A stretch of 64,000 nucleotides of DNA from positions 62,001-126,000 of the forward strand of contig NZ_NWUO01000003.1 in NCBI RefSeq assembly GCF_002895925.1, given 5' to 3'. Each line of letters opens with the position of its first letter. Positions within the stretch are counted from its first letter, which is position 1. Origin of the DNA: Mixta theicola. Lineage in GTDB: Bacteria; Pseudomonadota; Gammaproteobacteria; Enterobacterales; Enterobacteriaceae. This document shows, one piece after another, positions 17,827 through 27,248 of this stretch. Both the position numbers and the translations under genes were made by a program. The notes under the pieces were generated by a model. That model did not search any database. It saw only the letters and a list, made by a program, of their open reading frames with translations, and was not told where the DNA came from.

Positions 17827-18644
17827 TCGAAGGGAGGGCGACCATCCAGCACCTGCTGAATAATGTCCAGCACGCCTTCCTGATTATTTGACGGCGCCAG
17901 ATACCCCGCCGCTGCCTTTACCCTTTCCGGCGCGTTGGCCATGGCGTAACCGAAGCCGGCCTGATTAAGCATCTCCAGATCGTTGCCGCCGTCGCCAAAC
18001 GCCACAACCTGCTGGTTAGCGATCCCCCAACGCTGCTGCATCAGCGCCAGCCCGTGCGCTTTATGCAAGCCGGGAATAATCAGATCAACGGAACCATGGC
18101 CGCTGGTAACGGCGGTCGCTACGCCAGCATGATGACGCTCAATATCCGCCATCAGTATCGGAACATACTCATCAGAGAGATTCAGCGCGAATTTAAACAG
18201 ACGATCGTTAATCTCATCCAGCCGGTTTATCGGCTGGAGGCGATAACAGTAGCGGCGCATTTTTTCAATATAGGCCGCTGGCGCAGAGGAAAAATACCAG
18301 GCGCTGTGATAGCCGCAAAGCACGTAATTCAGCTCAGGATAATGGCCGCACGCCAGCGTATCGATAATCTTCGTCACGTCGCCGCGAGGAAACTCGCCAA
18401 CGAAGCGATCCTCGCCCGCATCGACGATATAAGCGCCATTTTCCGCCACGAAAGTGATTTCATTCGCGATCTCAGGGAAAAAAGTTCGCAGCTGATAGTA
18501 CTGGTTGCCGCTGGCGACGACGAACCGGATGCCGCGCGCCTTCAGCTGTGCATATTGCTGGTTAAAGCGCGCGCGATTATAGTTTTTCCGATCGTCAAGA
18601 AAGGTGCCATCCATATCTACCGCAATAAGTTTTATATCCGCCAT
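17823..18644 (-). CDS. HAD-IIB sugar phosphatase, YbiV-like
   Basis: A Cof-type haloacid dehalogenase hydrolase of 273 residues. Motif I DMDGTF (nucleophile Asp10, acid/base Asp12), motif II ASGNQYYQL, and motif III/IV GDGGNDLEML are intact, and the cap domain lies between. It resembles E. coli YbiV (SupH), which dephosphorylates sugar phosphates and FMN in vitro, including the diagnostic VASGNQYYQL and DLIIPGLHKA segments. The physiological substrate is unknown. It is convergent with the alcohol dehydrogenase, overlapping its stop by 4 nt. Confidence 0.85.
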   Translation of the reverse strand: MADIKLIAVDMDGTFLDDRKNYNRARFNQQYAQLKARGIRFVVASGNQYYQLRTFFPEIANEITFVAENGAYIVDAGEDRFVGEFPRGDVTKIIDTLACGHYPELNYVLCGYHSAWYFSSAPAAYIEKMRRYCYRLQPINRLDEINDRLFKFALNLSDEYVPILMADIERHHAGVATAVTSGHGSVDLIIPGLHKAHGLALMQQRWGIANQQVVAFGDGGNDLEMLNQAGFGYAMANAPERVKAAAGYLAPSNNQEGVLDIIQQVLDGRPPFD

Positions 18645-18819
18645 TATCCTGCCTCTGCTTACGCTAACTGATGCTTATCTTAGCTGACGATCCCGCCAGC
18701 TGCCGCAACTCCACCTTTAAGGTATCGATCGATAAAATTCGCCGGGCCGCATAACCCAGTAAACTTTGTGTAAAAAAAAGTTAGGATACCTTCTAATATA
18801 GCCAGCTTATCTAATACCA

Positions 18820-19524
18820 TTATTTGGTCGTGGATGCTTTAGTACAGCCGTTTTCCACCGCGAAATATTTCCCCAGGGCAACAATAAATATTTTATTTTC
18901 AGCACGGACACTTTCAGACTGGTAGGTTTCCCCCGGCAGCATATGAAACTGAGTAGAGCTCTCATCATCGCCGTTGCATCCCTGTTGGATAATAACCCTA
19001 AAAAATGTGTTTCCCGTGTTTTTTAAACTGCCTTTATCTGCATCCAGGGAATATCTGATATGCGTTTCCCCTGGGCGAACGACAAGTATCGCGCTCATGG
19101 TCACAATCGGCACTATTTCCGTCGCCTTCTCATTCTTTCGGAACGGAATAAGCATCATCGCAGACTCTTTAAATACTATTCTGTAATAACGTTCGTTATT
19201 ATCCTTAGGCCCCCGGTAAAAAACCTTAAAAGAATCTACGCCTCCCGGGGTATTCGTGAGACTAAGAGGCGACCAAATGACTTCCATCTCATCAACCTGG
19301 ATGCGATTTTCATTGCCATTTCCCGGCTTATCAATTCTGTAGGCAGACACCGAATAAAGATTAGTTCGGCTGGTATCGTTGAAGACGGGGATAGAGATAA
19401 ACTGTTTTTCAGGCTCGATGTCAAAAACCAATGAATTCAGGTAAAGACTCCAGGCGGGTTTTATTGTAAGCATCAACCCTAAAAGGAATAAGCCTGGTAT
19501 ATAAAATATACGCAACAGCAGCAT
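18820..19524 (-). CDS. ecpE: common pilus chaperone EcpE
   Basis: Last gene of a five-gene chaperone-usher operon. The 234-residue periplasmic chaperone has an N-terminal signal (to about PAWS) and an immunoglobulin-like domain pattern: ISIPVFNDTSRTNLYSVSAY, FRIVFKES-type RYYRIVF, and a late Cys pair (QGCNGDDE, ENGCTKA). In E. coli ecp, a second chaperone gene follows ecpD, and the length (236 in E. coli) fits. It starts 16 nt after the ecpD stop. Codon use is AT-rich compared with flanking genes. Confidence 0.85.
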   Translation of the reverse strand: MLLLRIFYIPGLFLLGLMLTIKPAWSLYLNSLVFDIEPEKQFISIPVFNDTSRTNLYSVSAYRIDKPGNGNENRIQVDEMEVIWSPLSLTNTPGGVDSFKVFYRGPKDNNERYYRIVFKESAMMLIPFRKNEKATEIVPIVTMSAILVVRPGETHIRYSLDADKGSLKNTGNTFFRVIIQQGCNGDDESSTQFHMLPGETYQSESVRAENKIFIVALGKYFAVENGCTKASTTK

Positions 19525-19540
19525 GGCCTTCTCCAGGTTA

Positions 19541-21148
19541 TTAATGCAGATTCAGATGATCAACGCCAATCCAGGTTGCCGTGACTTTCAGCTCACCGCT
19601 TGCATTAACGGTTCCCGTCCAGTAGCCGCCGTCCAGGGTGCTTTCTGAAAGAATATCATTCATCGGAAACGCTAACTGCAACTTTGTGGCGAAATAGTAA
19701 CCTTCACTGGCAGAGGCGTCCCATGCTGTTTGCGTCCAGAGAGCATTGGTCATATTGACAGGCGGTTCCCCACAGCTGTTGCGTTCTCTGACGGTTGCGC
19801 CAGACTGAGAAGTATAGGAGAGGTAGGCAGGAACAGGCACTTTATAACTATTATCAGGTGAGCTAAAAATACAATAAGGAACGCCGCTAAGCGTCGTCGT
19901 ATCGCCAATAACCTGAGCGGTAATACTATCTGCCTGGCGTGACGCAGACGTTGTTACAGTATATTCGAATTCAATAGCCCGATCGCTACCAATTATTCCC
20001 GGCGCATCAGGACCTCCCGCACTATTACTGGAGATAAGACTGATTCCATATTCTTTAGGGACGATATTAATCGAACTGGATGCGGTAAACTGATAATATC
20101 CTGAATAGTATACAATGCCATTAGTAAAACTAAATGTAAACATCGAATCATTATTTGTTATAGAAATACCCTTATCAACGAGGTTTTTTAAAAAAGTTTT
20201 AGACAAAAAAACATAAACATAGCCTGCACCTGTTTGTTTAAAAATATTTTTATATGCGGTTGAGCTATTATAATTATACCAGGTTGCACCATCACCGCTA
20301 AATTTTATCGAGCTGGGTTCAGGGTTAAAACCCAGGGTCGTGGTATTTAAAACCATGCCAAAAACCAGACTACTGGTTATATCTGCAGAGCGTTCATAGT
20401 TGTATGATACCATACGACACGTTATACCACTTATGTTGTTTACTACAGCGATAAAACAATTATCCGCATTTAACGAAGTAGATGGCGTTCCATCACTGGC
20501 TACCCATATTTCGGCAAGAGGATTGGTATGATTTAACGTAAGATGTCCTGCTTTTGTTAAAGTCATATGTACAGCACGCCAGATAGCATTAGTCATCAAA
20601 TCCTTACATCTGATCCCAGTGGAATAATCATAATCCGTAGTGGTAACACAAATATTAGCAATATACTCATCGCTTGCGCCGACGGGCCTGGAAGCAAAAT
20701 AATGATATGCTGAATCAGTTAACGATCCATAGGCATAGCTGCCATTTTCCTCACTATTACCCCCACGAGTATGGTAAAAACCATTTTCATCAATAATTTC
20801 GCCTGCTATATAACCTGATGCCGGGCAATTAGCTCCGGTGGTAATACAACGGAGCCCCTGAAAGGGAGTGTTTATTGGCGAATTTTCAATCCACATATCA
20901 AAATAATAGTTTGGCCATGACCAGATATAGCCTAAAAATCCAAGACTTGTCTGCTTAGTGGGAAACTTAGTCCATACGTTAGATCCGGTAAAGCGTGGTG
21001 AAAATGAGTTAGGCGTAATAAAATAACCGCCGTCTACGTCATTTTCAATAAACATATAATTATTACTGCCTGTATTTATCGTGATTGGCGTCACGGCTAA
21101 GCCTGAAAAGGAAACAAACAAATAAAGCAAAATTAATTTTACCCGCAT
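19541..21148 (-). CDS. ecpD: common pilus tip adhesin EcpD
   Basis: A 535-residue secreted protein with a Sec signal peptide (to about SGLAVTP), rich in Ser, Thr, Asn, Gly and Tyr and predicted to be beta structure. E. coli EcpD, the polymerising tip adhesin, is 547 residues and lies at the same place between usher and second chaperone. The C-terminal part ending MNDILSESTLDGGYWTGTVN resembles the pilin C-terminus (compare NDGYWDGDVRVQF in the EcpA product), as expected for a donor-strand subunit. Mature Cys residues probably form disulfides. Confidence 0.85.
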   Translation of the reverse strand: MRVKLILLYLFVSFSGLAVTPITINTGSNNYMFIENDVDGGYFITPNSFSPRFTGSNVWTKFPTKQTSLGFLGYIWSWPNYYFDMWIENSPINTPFQGLRCITTGANCPASGYIAGEIIDENGFYHTRGGNSEENGSYAYGSLTDSAYHYFASRPVGASDEYIANICVTTTDYDYSTGIRCKDLMTNAIWRAVHMTLTKAGHLTLNHTNPLAEIWVASDGTPSTSLNADNCFIAVVNNISGITCRMVSYNYERSADITSSLVFGMVLNTTTLGFNPEPSSIKFSGDGATWYNYNSSTAYKNIFKQTGAGYVYVFLSKTFLKNLVDKGISITNNDSMFTFSFTNGIVYYSGYYQFTASSSINIVPKEYGISLISSNSAGGPDAPGIIGSDRAIEFEYTVTTSASRQADSITAQVIGDTTTLSGVPYCIFSSPDNSYKVPVPAYLSYTSQSGATVRERNSCGEPPVNMTNALWTQTAWDASASEGYYFATKLQLAFPMNDILSESTLDGGYWTGTVNASGELKVTATWIGVDHLNLH

Positions 21149-21249
21149 AGCCTAACCTCTATCGCCCCGACCTTAAATTGCATAATATTTGCCAAAATAT
21201 TATTTGACAGATTTTCATTTAAATGGTTTTTTATTAAGCGCTACTATTT

Positions 21250-23745
21250 TTACTTGTGCTGAAGTTGGCAATATATATCGCCAATCCAAATGGCACCACG
21301 CGCATCCTGCAGGTCAAGCCTGGTTTCACAGGCGCTCAGATTTTTTAAAAACATAGTTATAACACTATTTTGTTTATCAATATCCATTGAAAATTCTCCC
21401 CGCTCGTCCGTTCTGGTTTTCCCGGTATGACTATATATGTCCAGATTTGCAAAAGGTAGGCCGTCGTGCGTTTTAATCCTGCCGAATACCGTTACAAGCT
21501 GTTTTATTTCAGGGCTAATAACCTCAACGTTACCTGGATATAAAACAACCTTACTTTGACGCCCGCTGGCGACATTTACGCTATCTTTTGAACATTTATC
21601 ATTCATAAGCTCAATTTTATACTGTTTATAAGGAGGTAAGCTTATATAATTATTTTGACCACTAAGAGGATAACTGCGCCCATTAATATTAGCCAGCATG
21701 GTTCCTGCGTTAGCAAAGCCGGTTTTTATCATCACGCCTGAAGTTTGGTTGCCTTTCCCCAGAGCAATACTATCTTTTGTCAAGCCAACGCTACCTTGCG
21801 AGCTCATATTAAATGTAGAACTACGGTCCGATGAATGGGATATTGATACGTTACCGGCATTATACTTTGTTTCATAAGAAGCATAACCATTAGCAGAAAA
21901 ATCATCCGAATGATGGTTATTTTCATCTTTATGCGTCATTCGTTTCGATAGCGTTCCCCCCACCTGGGTGATAGCACTGTCGCTTATACTTTTACGTACG
22001 GTGGCATTTGCCAAAATGTTCCCTTTTTCACTCGATACACCCGTACTAAACCAGGCGGATAGTGGAACAGCAATATCAATATTAACGTACTTATTACGAA
22101 TCGTGGGGCGATCGTCGTAATTATAATGCTGGATGCCAGAGCGTAGAGAGACTGAAGCATATCGATTTGAAAAAAAAGACTGACTATAATCTATATTAAT
22201 ATATTTGCTACCGGCATACCTGTCCTTCGTATTACTGACGGTAAAAATACCAAAATATTTCGCGATTTTTTTTAAATTTGCGGTAACGCCTGCTGACCAG
22301 GCATCATCTTTTTGTATTAATAACCTGTCGCCAATATAGCTAATTTGCCGCGAACCCCACAGGCTACCGTACCCCTGCGGCAGGCTAAAATTTAATGTTG
22401 AAATGCTACGTCTGCTGCCGTCGGTCGCCCATAATATCTGCTGGTTAATATTAAAAGCATCATTAATAATAAAGCTGGCTTCACTCTCATTGACAGCAGT
22501 GCTATCAAAACCATATAGCGTGGATTTTAAATTGACACCGGAAAGCCAGGGCTGAGTGATAGCCATCGCCACGCCCGTTACCCACGTTTCCTTACTATCA
22601 ATACTGAATTTTTCACGCGAATGATAGTTGGCTTTATTATATTCAAGGCTTCCGCCAAAAATTTGCCACGTTAAATCACCTGAAACACTGGATTTACGGG
22701 AAAAAATTTTATTTATCTGAGTGTTTCGCTTGCTGACCACCTGTCCATTAACTATGACCTGGACATCGACATTATAGACCCCAAACGGCAGTCGTGACGT
22801 ATCTAATTCATAACTACCCATCGGGAAATTCTGGATACTTAGCAATCGGTTGTCGCGGTAAATATGCACTTCGCCTGCTGCAGGTAAAAATACAATAACG
22901 GGTAATATTGAAAGCGTATTATCTTCGATCTGCGTACTGCTTCTGTTGCCAAAACTTGCACCATAGATACGACTGGAGTTTAACGCGCTCATGCTCGCGA
23001 TCGATTGTAAGTTCCAGGTATCAACCATGCCGATAGTTAATCGATTCCCATCATAATCGCGTTCGTACATTGCGCGATAGATTTCGCTGGTACGGTATGA
23101 AGTACCTATTCCATAAATCGATCCATTAAGGTTAATATGATGTTCATGCCATGCCGTAATATTATCCATTGTGAAGTAACTGCTTGAGGTGTCTGTATTA
23201 CGCAATTTGTTATAATAACTGCCAAAGGTATAATTAAATACATTTGTCATCCCCTCAACCGAGGAGCCACCCAGCATATTAGTTCGCGGCAAGATCGCCG
23301 GAACTAAAGCTTCACGATTAACATTAAGTTCAATATAAAAAGATTTGGCCTCTAAGGAGAGAAACACCTCATCGGCAATATCTAAACGTTTGCCATCCCC
23401 AAAGCTTACATTTTGCAATTTTAACAGTCTGGACTTAAGCGTTGACGATAGTTCTGTACGTTCTGGTTGATCAACCAAAACTATTTGATTGATATGGAAA
23501 GCGTCTTCTTTGATGCTTAAGACAACATCAGCTATTTTATGCTCACTTCGGTTATTTGAGACATCACCTTTATAGCGTATATATACAGGAACATTCATCC
23601 CTTGATTTAGCGCACTGACAAAAAACGCCGGGATTACATAATTATTAATACGTAAAGAGGCTGCTTTATTTGCTGAAAAAGCACTATTCGCAGTTATGCT
23701 AATAGTCAAAATAATTATTTTTTTTACACATCCACTGTGTTTCAT
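21250..23745 (-). CDS. ecpC: common pilus outer-membrane usher EcpC
   Basis: An 831-residue usher that would secrete and assemble the pilus at the outer membrane (E. coli EcpC is 841). It has a signal peptide (SITANSAFSA), an N-terminal domain, a middle beta-barrel rich in Tyr/Ser strands, and a C-terminal plug/Ig-like region (VTVFGRIKTHDGLPFANLDI). EcpC-type ushers belong to the alternative family, so classical FimD motifs are not expected. It starts 8 nt after the ecpB stop, so the two are cotranscribed. A gap of about 100 nt separates it from ecpD. Confidence 0.88.
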   Translation of the reverse strand: MKHSGCVKKIIILTISITANSAFSANKAASLRINNYVIPAFFVSALNQGMNVPVYIRYKGDVSNNRSEHKIADVVLSIKEDAFHINQIVLVDQPERTELSSTLKSRLLKLQNVSFGDGKRLDIADEVFLSLEAKSFYIELNVNREALVPAILPRTNMLGGSSVEGMTNVFNYTFGSYYNKLRNTDTSSSYFTMDNITAWHEHHINLNGSIYGIGTSYRTSEIYRAMYERDYDGNRLTIGMVDTWNLQSIASMSALNSSRIYGASFGNRSSTQIEDNTLSILPVIVFLPAAGEVHIYRDNRLLSIQNFPMGSYELDTSRLPFGVYNVDVQVIVNGQVVSKRNTQINKIFSRKSSVSGDLTWQIFGGSLEYNKANYHSREKFSIDSKETWVTGVAMAITQPWLSGVNLKSTLYGFDSTAVNESEASFIINDAFNINQQILWATDGSRRSISTLNFSLPQGYGSLWGSRQISYIGDRLLIQKDDAWSAGVTANLKKIAKYFGIFTVSNTKDRYAGSKYINIDYSQSFFSNRYASVSLRSGIQHYNYDDRPTIRNKYVNIDIAVPLSAWFSTGVSSEKGNILANATVRKSISDSAITQVGGTLSKRMTHKDENNHHSDDFSANGYASYETKYNAGNVSISHSSDRSSTFNMSSQGSVGLTKDSIALGKGNQTSGVMIKTGFANAGTMLANINGRSYPLSGQNNYISLPPYKQYKIELMNDKCSKDSVNVASGRQSKVVLYPGNVEVISPEIKQLVTVFGRIKTHDGLPFANLDIYSHTGKTRTDERGEFSMDIDKQNSVITMFLKNLSACETRLDLQDARGAIWIGDIYCQLQHK

Positions 23746-23753
23746 ATCGTCAA

Positions 23754-24431
23754 CTAATTAACATTGATATATTTCTGTCCATGCCAGATGCCTATATGAG
23801 ATTTACGGTCATCAAAATCTATATGCTGTAACTTTATGCTAACATCTGGCATCAGATAATAGCGTTCACGACATCCCTGCCCTAAATCCCTGGTTTTATC
23901 ACGGCACGGGCCGTAAGAAATCACCCGGAATGAAGAGTTTCCTTTATTAGTCACCGTGTCACCTTGCCGTAAGAAATCAAATTTCTCTTTACGCGGGGCC
24001 ACCACCAGAATAGTGTTTATAATGGCTGATGTCATAGCTTGCCCCTGTTTCCTGATAGTCGTTCCATCGTAATCTGTTACCGGCTCATCAGACCAGGATA
24101 AACGATAGTAACGCTCTTTATCATCTTCAGGGCCGTTATAAAAAATGCGGAAATTTTCTTTCGATTTCCCTGGCATTATCAGGTTTACCGGCGTGGCAAG
24201 GAGCTCAGATTTACTGTCCATAGGAATAACAATACCGTTTTCCATAGGTGATGAAATACGTTCAACTTTCAGGCTGACTAACCGTGCAGAATCGGTTGGG
24301 TTGCCTATTTCCTTTGCCAACGTTGAAGCTGCTGGTGGCATAATTGAAGTGACTTCACCAATATTAATTGCTTGTACCGAAAAAGGTATTAAATACGTAA
24401 GGAAAAAACTAATTAAGCTGTTTATTTTCAT
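23754..24431 (-). CDS. ecpB: common pilus chaperone EcpB
   Basis: A 225-residue periplasmic pilus chaperone with a signal peptide ending near FSVQA and a family-typical segment FRIFYNGPEDDKERYYRLSW, which recurs as FKVFYRGPKDNNERYYRIVF in the EcpE product 5 kb away; the two chaperones are paralogues. E. coli EcpB is 222 residues. A Cys pair (GPCRDK, QGCRER) probably forms a disulfide. It follows ecpA by about 50 nt. Confidence 0.9.
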   Translation of the reverse strand: MKINSLISFFLTYLIPFSVQAINIGEVTSIMPPAASTLAKEIGNPTDSARLVSLKVERISSPMENGIVIPMDSKSELLATPVNLIMPGKSKENFRIFYNGPEDDKERYYRLSWSDEPVTDYDGTTIRKQGQAMTSAIINTILVVAPRKEKFDFLRQGDTVTNKGNSSFRVISYGPCRDKTRDLGQGCRERYYLMPDVSIKLQHIDFDDRKSHIGIWHGQKYINVN

Positions 24432-24484
24432 TCGGATGCCTTAACAGGAGGTGTTAGCCCCCTTTTTTAATACTCAGTTTGGCA

Positions 24485-25084
24485 TTACGAAGATGTTACA
24501 GGTACGGTCCACACTGCAGTAAACTGGACCCGAACATCGCCATCCCAGTAGCCATCGTTCAATTCTTTAAACGGTGCCGATGTACTGCCATCGGAAGTCG
24601 CGGAGGCAATTGAAAAATTAAACGCCCCATGAGCAGTTGTGCGTGCAGTTCCGGTATAGGCTGAACTGAGCGCCAGTGAGTCAAGTCCAGCAGTCACATT
24701 ATTTGCTGTATCAAACATGGTAACCGCTATTGATTTGCTTAATGGTTCCCCATTCCAGGACACGCCCACTTCCAGAGTTGAATCATCAGTGTTGCGAGTT
24801 AATGTGCTGCTTATAAGCTTTGAAGTCAGCATAAAATCGGTGGCGCCAGACTGGCCCTGAATGCTGATATCAAATGCGCCTTCCTGAGTATTAAATGCTT
24901 CAAGGCCTTCCGAATATTGAAAATTAAGCGACTTCATTGGTGTTACCACTAATGAACTAATTGTATCTTTGGATGCACTGGCATCCCAACTGGCTGTCGC
25001 TGAGGCTGTTACATCAGCTGATGCGTTGCAAGAGGCAAAAACAATAGCTGCAAAGACATAGCCCGACAAGGTAAGTTTTTTCAT
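24485..25084 (-). CDS. ecpA: major pilin of the E. coli common pilus, EcpA (MatB)
   Basis: The major subunit. I start at the ATG at 25084 (GGAG eight bases upstream), giving 199 residues: MKKLTLSGYVFAAIVFASCN, cleavage after ASA, and a mature N-terminus DVTASATASWDASASKDT. This is clearly EcpA-like (E. coli mature DVTAQAVATWSATAKKDT) and continues LVVTPMKSLNFQYSEGLEAF and the C-terminal VQFTAVWTV. It is the first gene of the leftward ecpABCDE operon. The E. coli regulator gene ecpR, normally upstream, is not found here. AT-rich composition suggests horizontal transfer. Confidence 0.93.
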   Translation of the reverse strand: MKKLTLSGYVFAAIVFASCNASADVTASATASWDASASKDTISSLVVTPMKSLNFQYSEGLEAFNTQEGAFDISIQGQSGATDFMLTSKLISSTLTRNTDDSTLEVGVSWNGEPLSKSIAVTMFDTANNVTAGLDSLALSSAYTGTARTTAHGAFNFSIASATSDGSTSAPFKELNDGYWDGDVRVQFTAVWTVPVTSS

Positions 25085-25832
25085 GTGTTTACTCCAAAAC
25101 ATAATGCTCTGTATTCAGGCGATAGACCGCACAAATTAGTTATCCACAGAGCAGTTTTTCATTTTAAAAATAAGTTATCTTAGACTGCAACCAGGACCAT
25201 AATTGATCTGTCGCAATTTCCATATCTTTTATATTTGGTTAAAAGACGCGTCTATTCTAGATCACTATTTCTGGCATTGTAAAACAAAAAACAGAAAACA
25301 CAGGCCGCTAAGTTCAAATACGGCATATCCCTACCAGAATATAGCTCTATTTAACTGATAAAAATATCTACAATAAAAATCATGCCATTGCTAATTTAAG
25401 AATTTTCCATTAATTACAAAAAAACTAAACTCTTCATTTAATATTAAGTTTTATAGTTATTGTCGTGTTAGTAGCAAATCCCCAGCAAAAATAGAAATGG
25501 CTATTTTTCAGTTTACTGGTTACTGGGAAATTAAATTATTCCTGACTCGTTACAGGAATGCCGGCTATCACAGGATCAATTAAACGCTGACCCGCTCCCC
25601 AGGATTAGTACACCACGATACTAGCAATGTTTTTATAAGCAATAGGAGGAAATTTCCGTGAAAAGCGTTTTTCCAACGAACAAAGCAACAATAACCTCCG
25701 GGAAGCCGAGACCGGGGTTTTCGCCCGAGCGTTCTGTCGTAAGCTGACGCGGTTTTTGACAAACGTGTCCCAAATCTGTCCTGCGTTGAAGATCTGAGAG
25801 CTGGAGGAGAGATCTAAGTGATTGATATTTAA
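25085..25832. other. AT-rich gene-poor stretch between ecpA and argU
   Basis: About 750 bases. The first 470 (25085-25560) are very AT-rich with no credible gene and should contain the ecpA promoter. The remainder (25560-25832) is less AT-rich. It holds a 29-codon + strand frame from a GTG at 25658, preceded by an exact AGGAGG (25644-25649) and ending at 25747, and overlapping minus-strand frames, none of which I recognise. No ecpR-like LuxR-type regulator can be found. The stretch may be a decayed remnant at the tRNA. Confidence 0.5.
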
Positions 25833-25909
25833 TGGCACGCCCTACAGGATTCGAACCTGTGACCTACGGCTTAGAAGGCCGGTGCTCTATCCAGCTGAGC
25901 TAAGGGCGC
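25833..25909 (-). tRNA. argU: tRNA-Arg, anticodon UCU
   Basis: A 77-nt minus-strand gene including an encoded CCA (25833-25835). On the RNA strand it starts GCGCCCTTAGCTCAG, has anticodon loop CUUCUAA with a CCGGC/GCCGG stem, T loop GTTCGAATC, discriminator G, and acceptor arms GCGCCCT and AGGGCGT. The anticodon UCU reads AGA/AGG. The first pair is G1:U72; E. coli argU has G1:C72. In E. coli argU is also next to folD and is a known integration site (DLP12 and the sfm fimbrial region), which is paralleled here by the ecp island. Confidence 0.97.
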
Positions 25910-26090
25910 ATTGGTGAGTTGCGTCGAATTATACGGTGCGCAGACAGCGAGTCAACGTTTTTGCAGCCGCGTCGCTCCCATCGCCGAAGTTGTAGCCAGC
26001 CAGCGTGATTCAGGGACTGACAGCAGCCTGTGCTTCTGACAAAATATGTCCCATTCCCCGATTCACTCAAACAGATGGATTTCTTCACTG

Positions 26091-26957
26091 ATGGCAGCAA
26101 AAATTATTGACGGTAAAACGATTGCGCAGCAGGTGCGCCTTGAGGTTGCCGAAAAAGTGAAACAGCGTCTGGCGGACGGAAAACGCGCGCCGGGTCTGGC
26201 GGTGGTGTTGGTTGGTGAGGATCCTGCTTCCCAGATTTATGTCGGCAGCAAGCGCCGCGCCTGCGAAGAAGTCGGTTTTATCTCCCGCTCTTACGATTTA
26301 CCCGTCACCACCAGCGAAACTGAGCTGCTTGAGCTGATTGACGCCCTGAATAATGACGGCGAAATCGACGGTATTCTGGTGCAGCTTCCGCTACCTGCAG
26401 GCATTGATAACGTCAAGGTGCTGGAGCGCATCGCTCCGGATAAAGACGTTGATGGTTTCCATCCCTACAACGTAGGCCGCCTGTGCCAGCGCGCCCCGCT
26501 GCTGCGTCCCTGCACGCCACGCGGCATTATTACGCTGCTGGAGCGTTATAACATCGACACCTACGGTCTGAATGCGGTCGTGGTTGGCGCCTCGAATATC
26601 GTCGGACGCCCGATGAGCCTCGAACTGCTGCTGGCTGGCTGCACCACAACGGTTACGCATCGCTTTACCAAAGATCTGCGTCAACATATTGAACATGCCG
26701 ATCTGCTGGTAGTGGCCGTAGGTAAGCCAGGCTTTATTCCTGGCGAATGGATTAAGCCGGGCGCCATTGTGATCGATGTTGGTATTAACCGTTTAGCAAG
26801 CGGCAAAGTGGTCGGTGACGTTGAATTTGATACCGCCGCCGAACGTGCGTCCTGGATTACGCCAGTGCCGGGTGGCGTTGGGCCGATGACGGTCGCTACA
26901 CTGATCCAAAACACGCTGCAGGCGTGCGAAGAATATCACGACAAAGGAACCGTATAA
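26091..26957 (+). CDS. folD: bifunctional methylenetetrahydrofolate dehydrogenase/cyclohydrolase
   Basis: FolD interconverts 5,10-methylene-, methenyl- and 10-formyl-tetrahydrofolate with NADP. The ATG at 26091 gives 288 residues, the E. coli length, starting [15 protein letters not shown]; the longer open frame from 26046 is not needed. The catalytic Lys54 in [11 protein letters not shown], the ILVQLPLP signature and the [13 protein letters not shown]-terminal motif are present. The stop and the next gene share TAATG, so translation of ybcJ is coupled. Confidence 0.96.
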   Translation: MAAKIIDGKTIAQQVRLEVAEKVKQRLADGKRAPGLAVVLVGEDPASQIYVGSKRRACEEVGFISRSYDLPVTTSETELLELIDALNNDGEIDGILVQLPLPAGIDNVKVLERIAPDKDVDGFHPYNVGRLCQRAPLLRPCTPRGIITLLERYNIDTYGLNAVVVGASNIVGRPMSLELLLAGCTTTVTHRFTKDLRQHIEHADLLVVAVGKPGFIPGEWIKPGAIVIDVGINRLASGKVVGDVEFDTAAERASWITPVPGGVGPMTVATLIQNTLQACEEYHDKGTV

Positions 26958-27169
26958 TGGCGACATTTTCCCTGGGTAAACACGCACATGTTGATTTGTG
27001 CGATCTGCTGAAGCTTGAAGGCTGGGTAGAAAGCGGCGCGGTAGCTAAAAACCTGATTGCCGACGGACTGGTTAGCGTGGATGGCAAGGTTGAAACCCGC
27101 AAACGCTGCAAAATTGTGGCGGGACAAACGGTTGAGTTTAATGGCCAGCGCGTTACGGTAACGGCCTGA
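26957..27169 (+). CDS. ybcJ: S4-domain RNA-binding protein YbcJ
   Basis: A 70-residue protein with a stripped-down S4 RNA-binding fold, matching E. coli YbcJ in length and pattern (LLKLEGWVESGAVAKNLIADG, ...VDGKVETRKRCKIV). Its RNA target is unknown. The start overlaps the folD stop by one base (TAATG). A strong terminator lies 40 nt after its stop, so folD-ybcJ is a two-gene unit. Confidence 0.92.
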   Translation: MATFSLGKHAHVDLCDLLKLEGWVESGAVAKNLIADGLVSVDGKVETRKRCKIVAGQTVEFNGQRVTVTA

Positions 27170-27209
27170 CGCCGCCGCTGCGATCGGACAGCAGCAACGA
27201 TTCGATGCT

Positions 27210-27240
27210 AAACAGCCGGCTAAGCCGGCTGTTTTCATTT
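27210..27240 (+). terminator. rho-independent terminator after ybcJ
   Basis: Stem AAACAGCCGGC/GCCGGCTGTTT with a TAA loop, followed by TCATTT. It ends folD-ybcJ and may also act on the leftward oxidoreductase transcript, whose stop is at 27249. Confidence 0.88.
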
Positions 27241-27248
27241 CTGCGACG

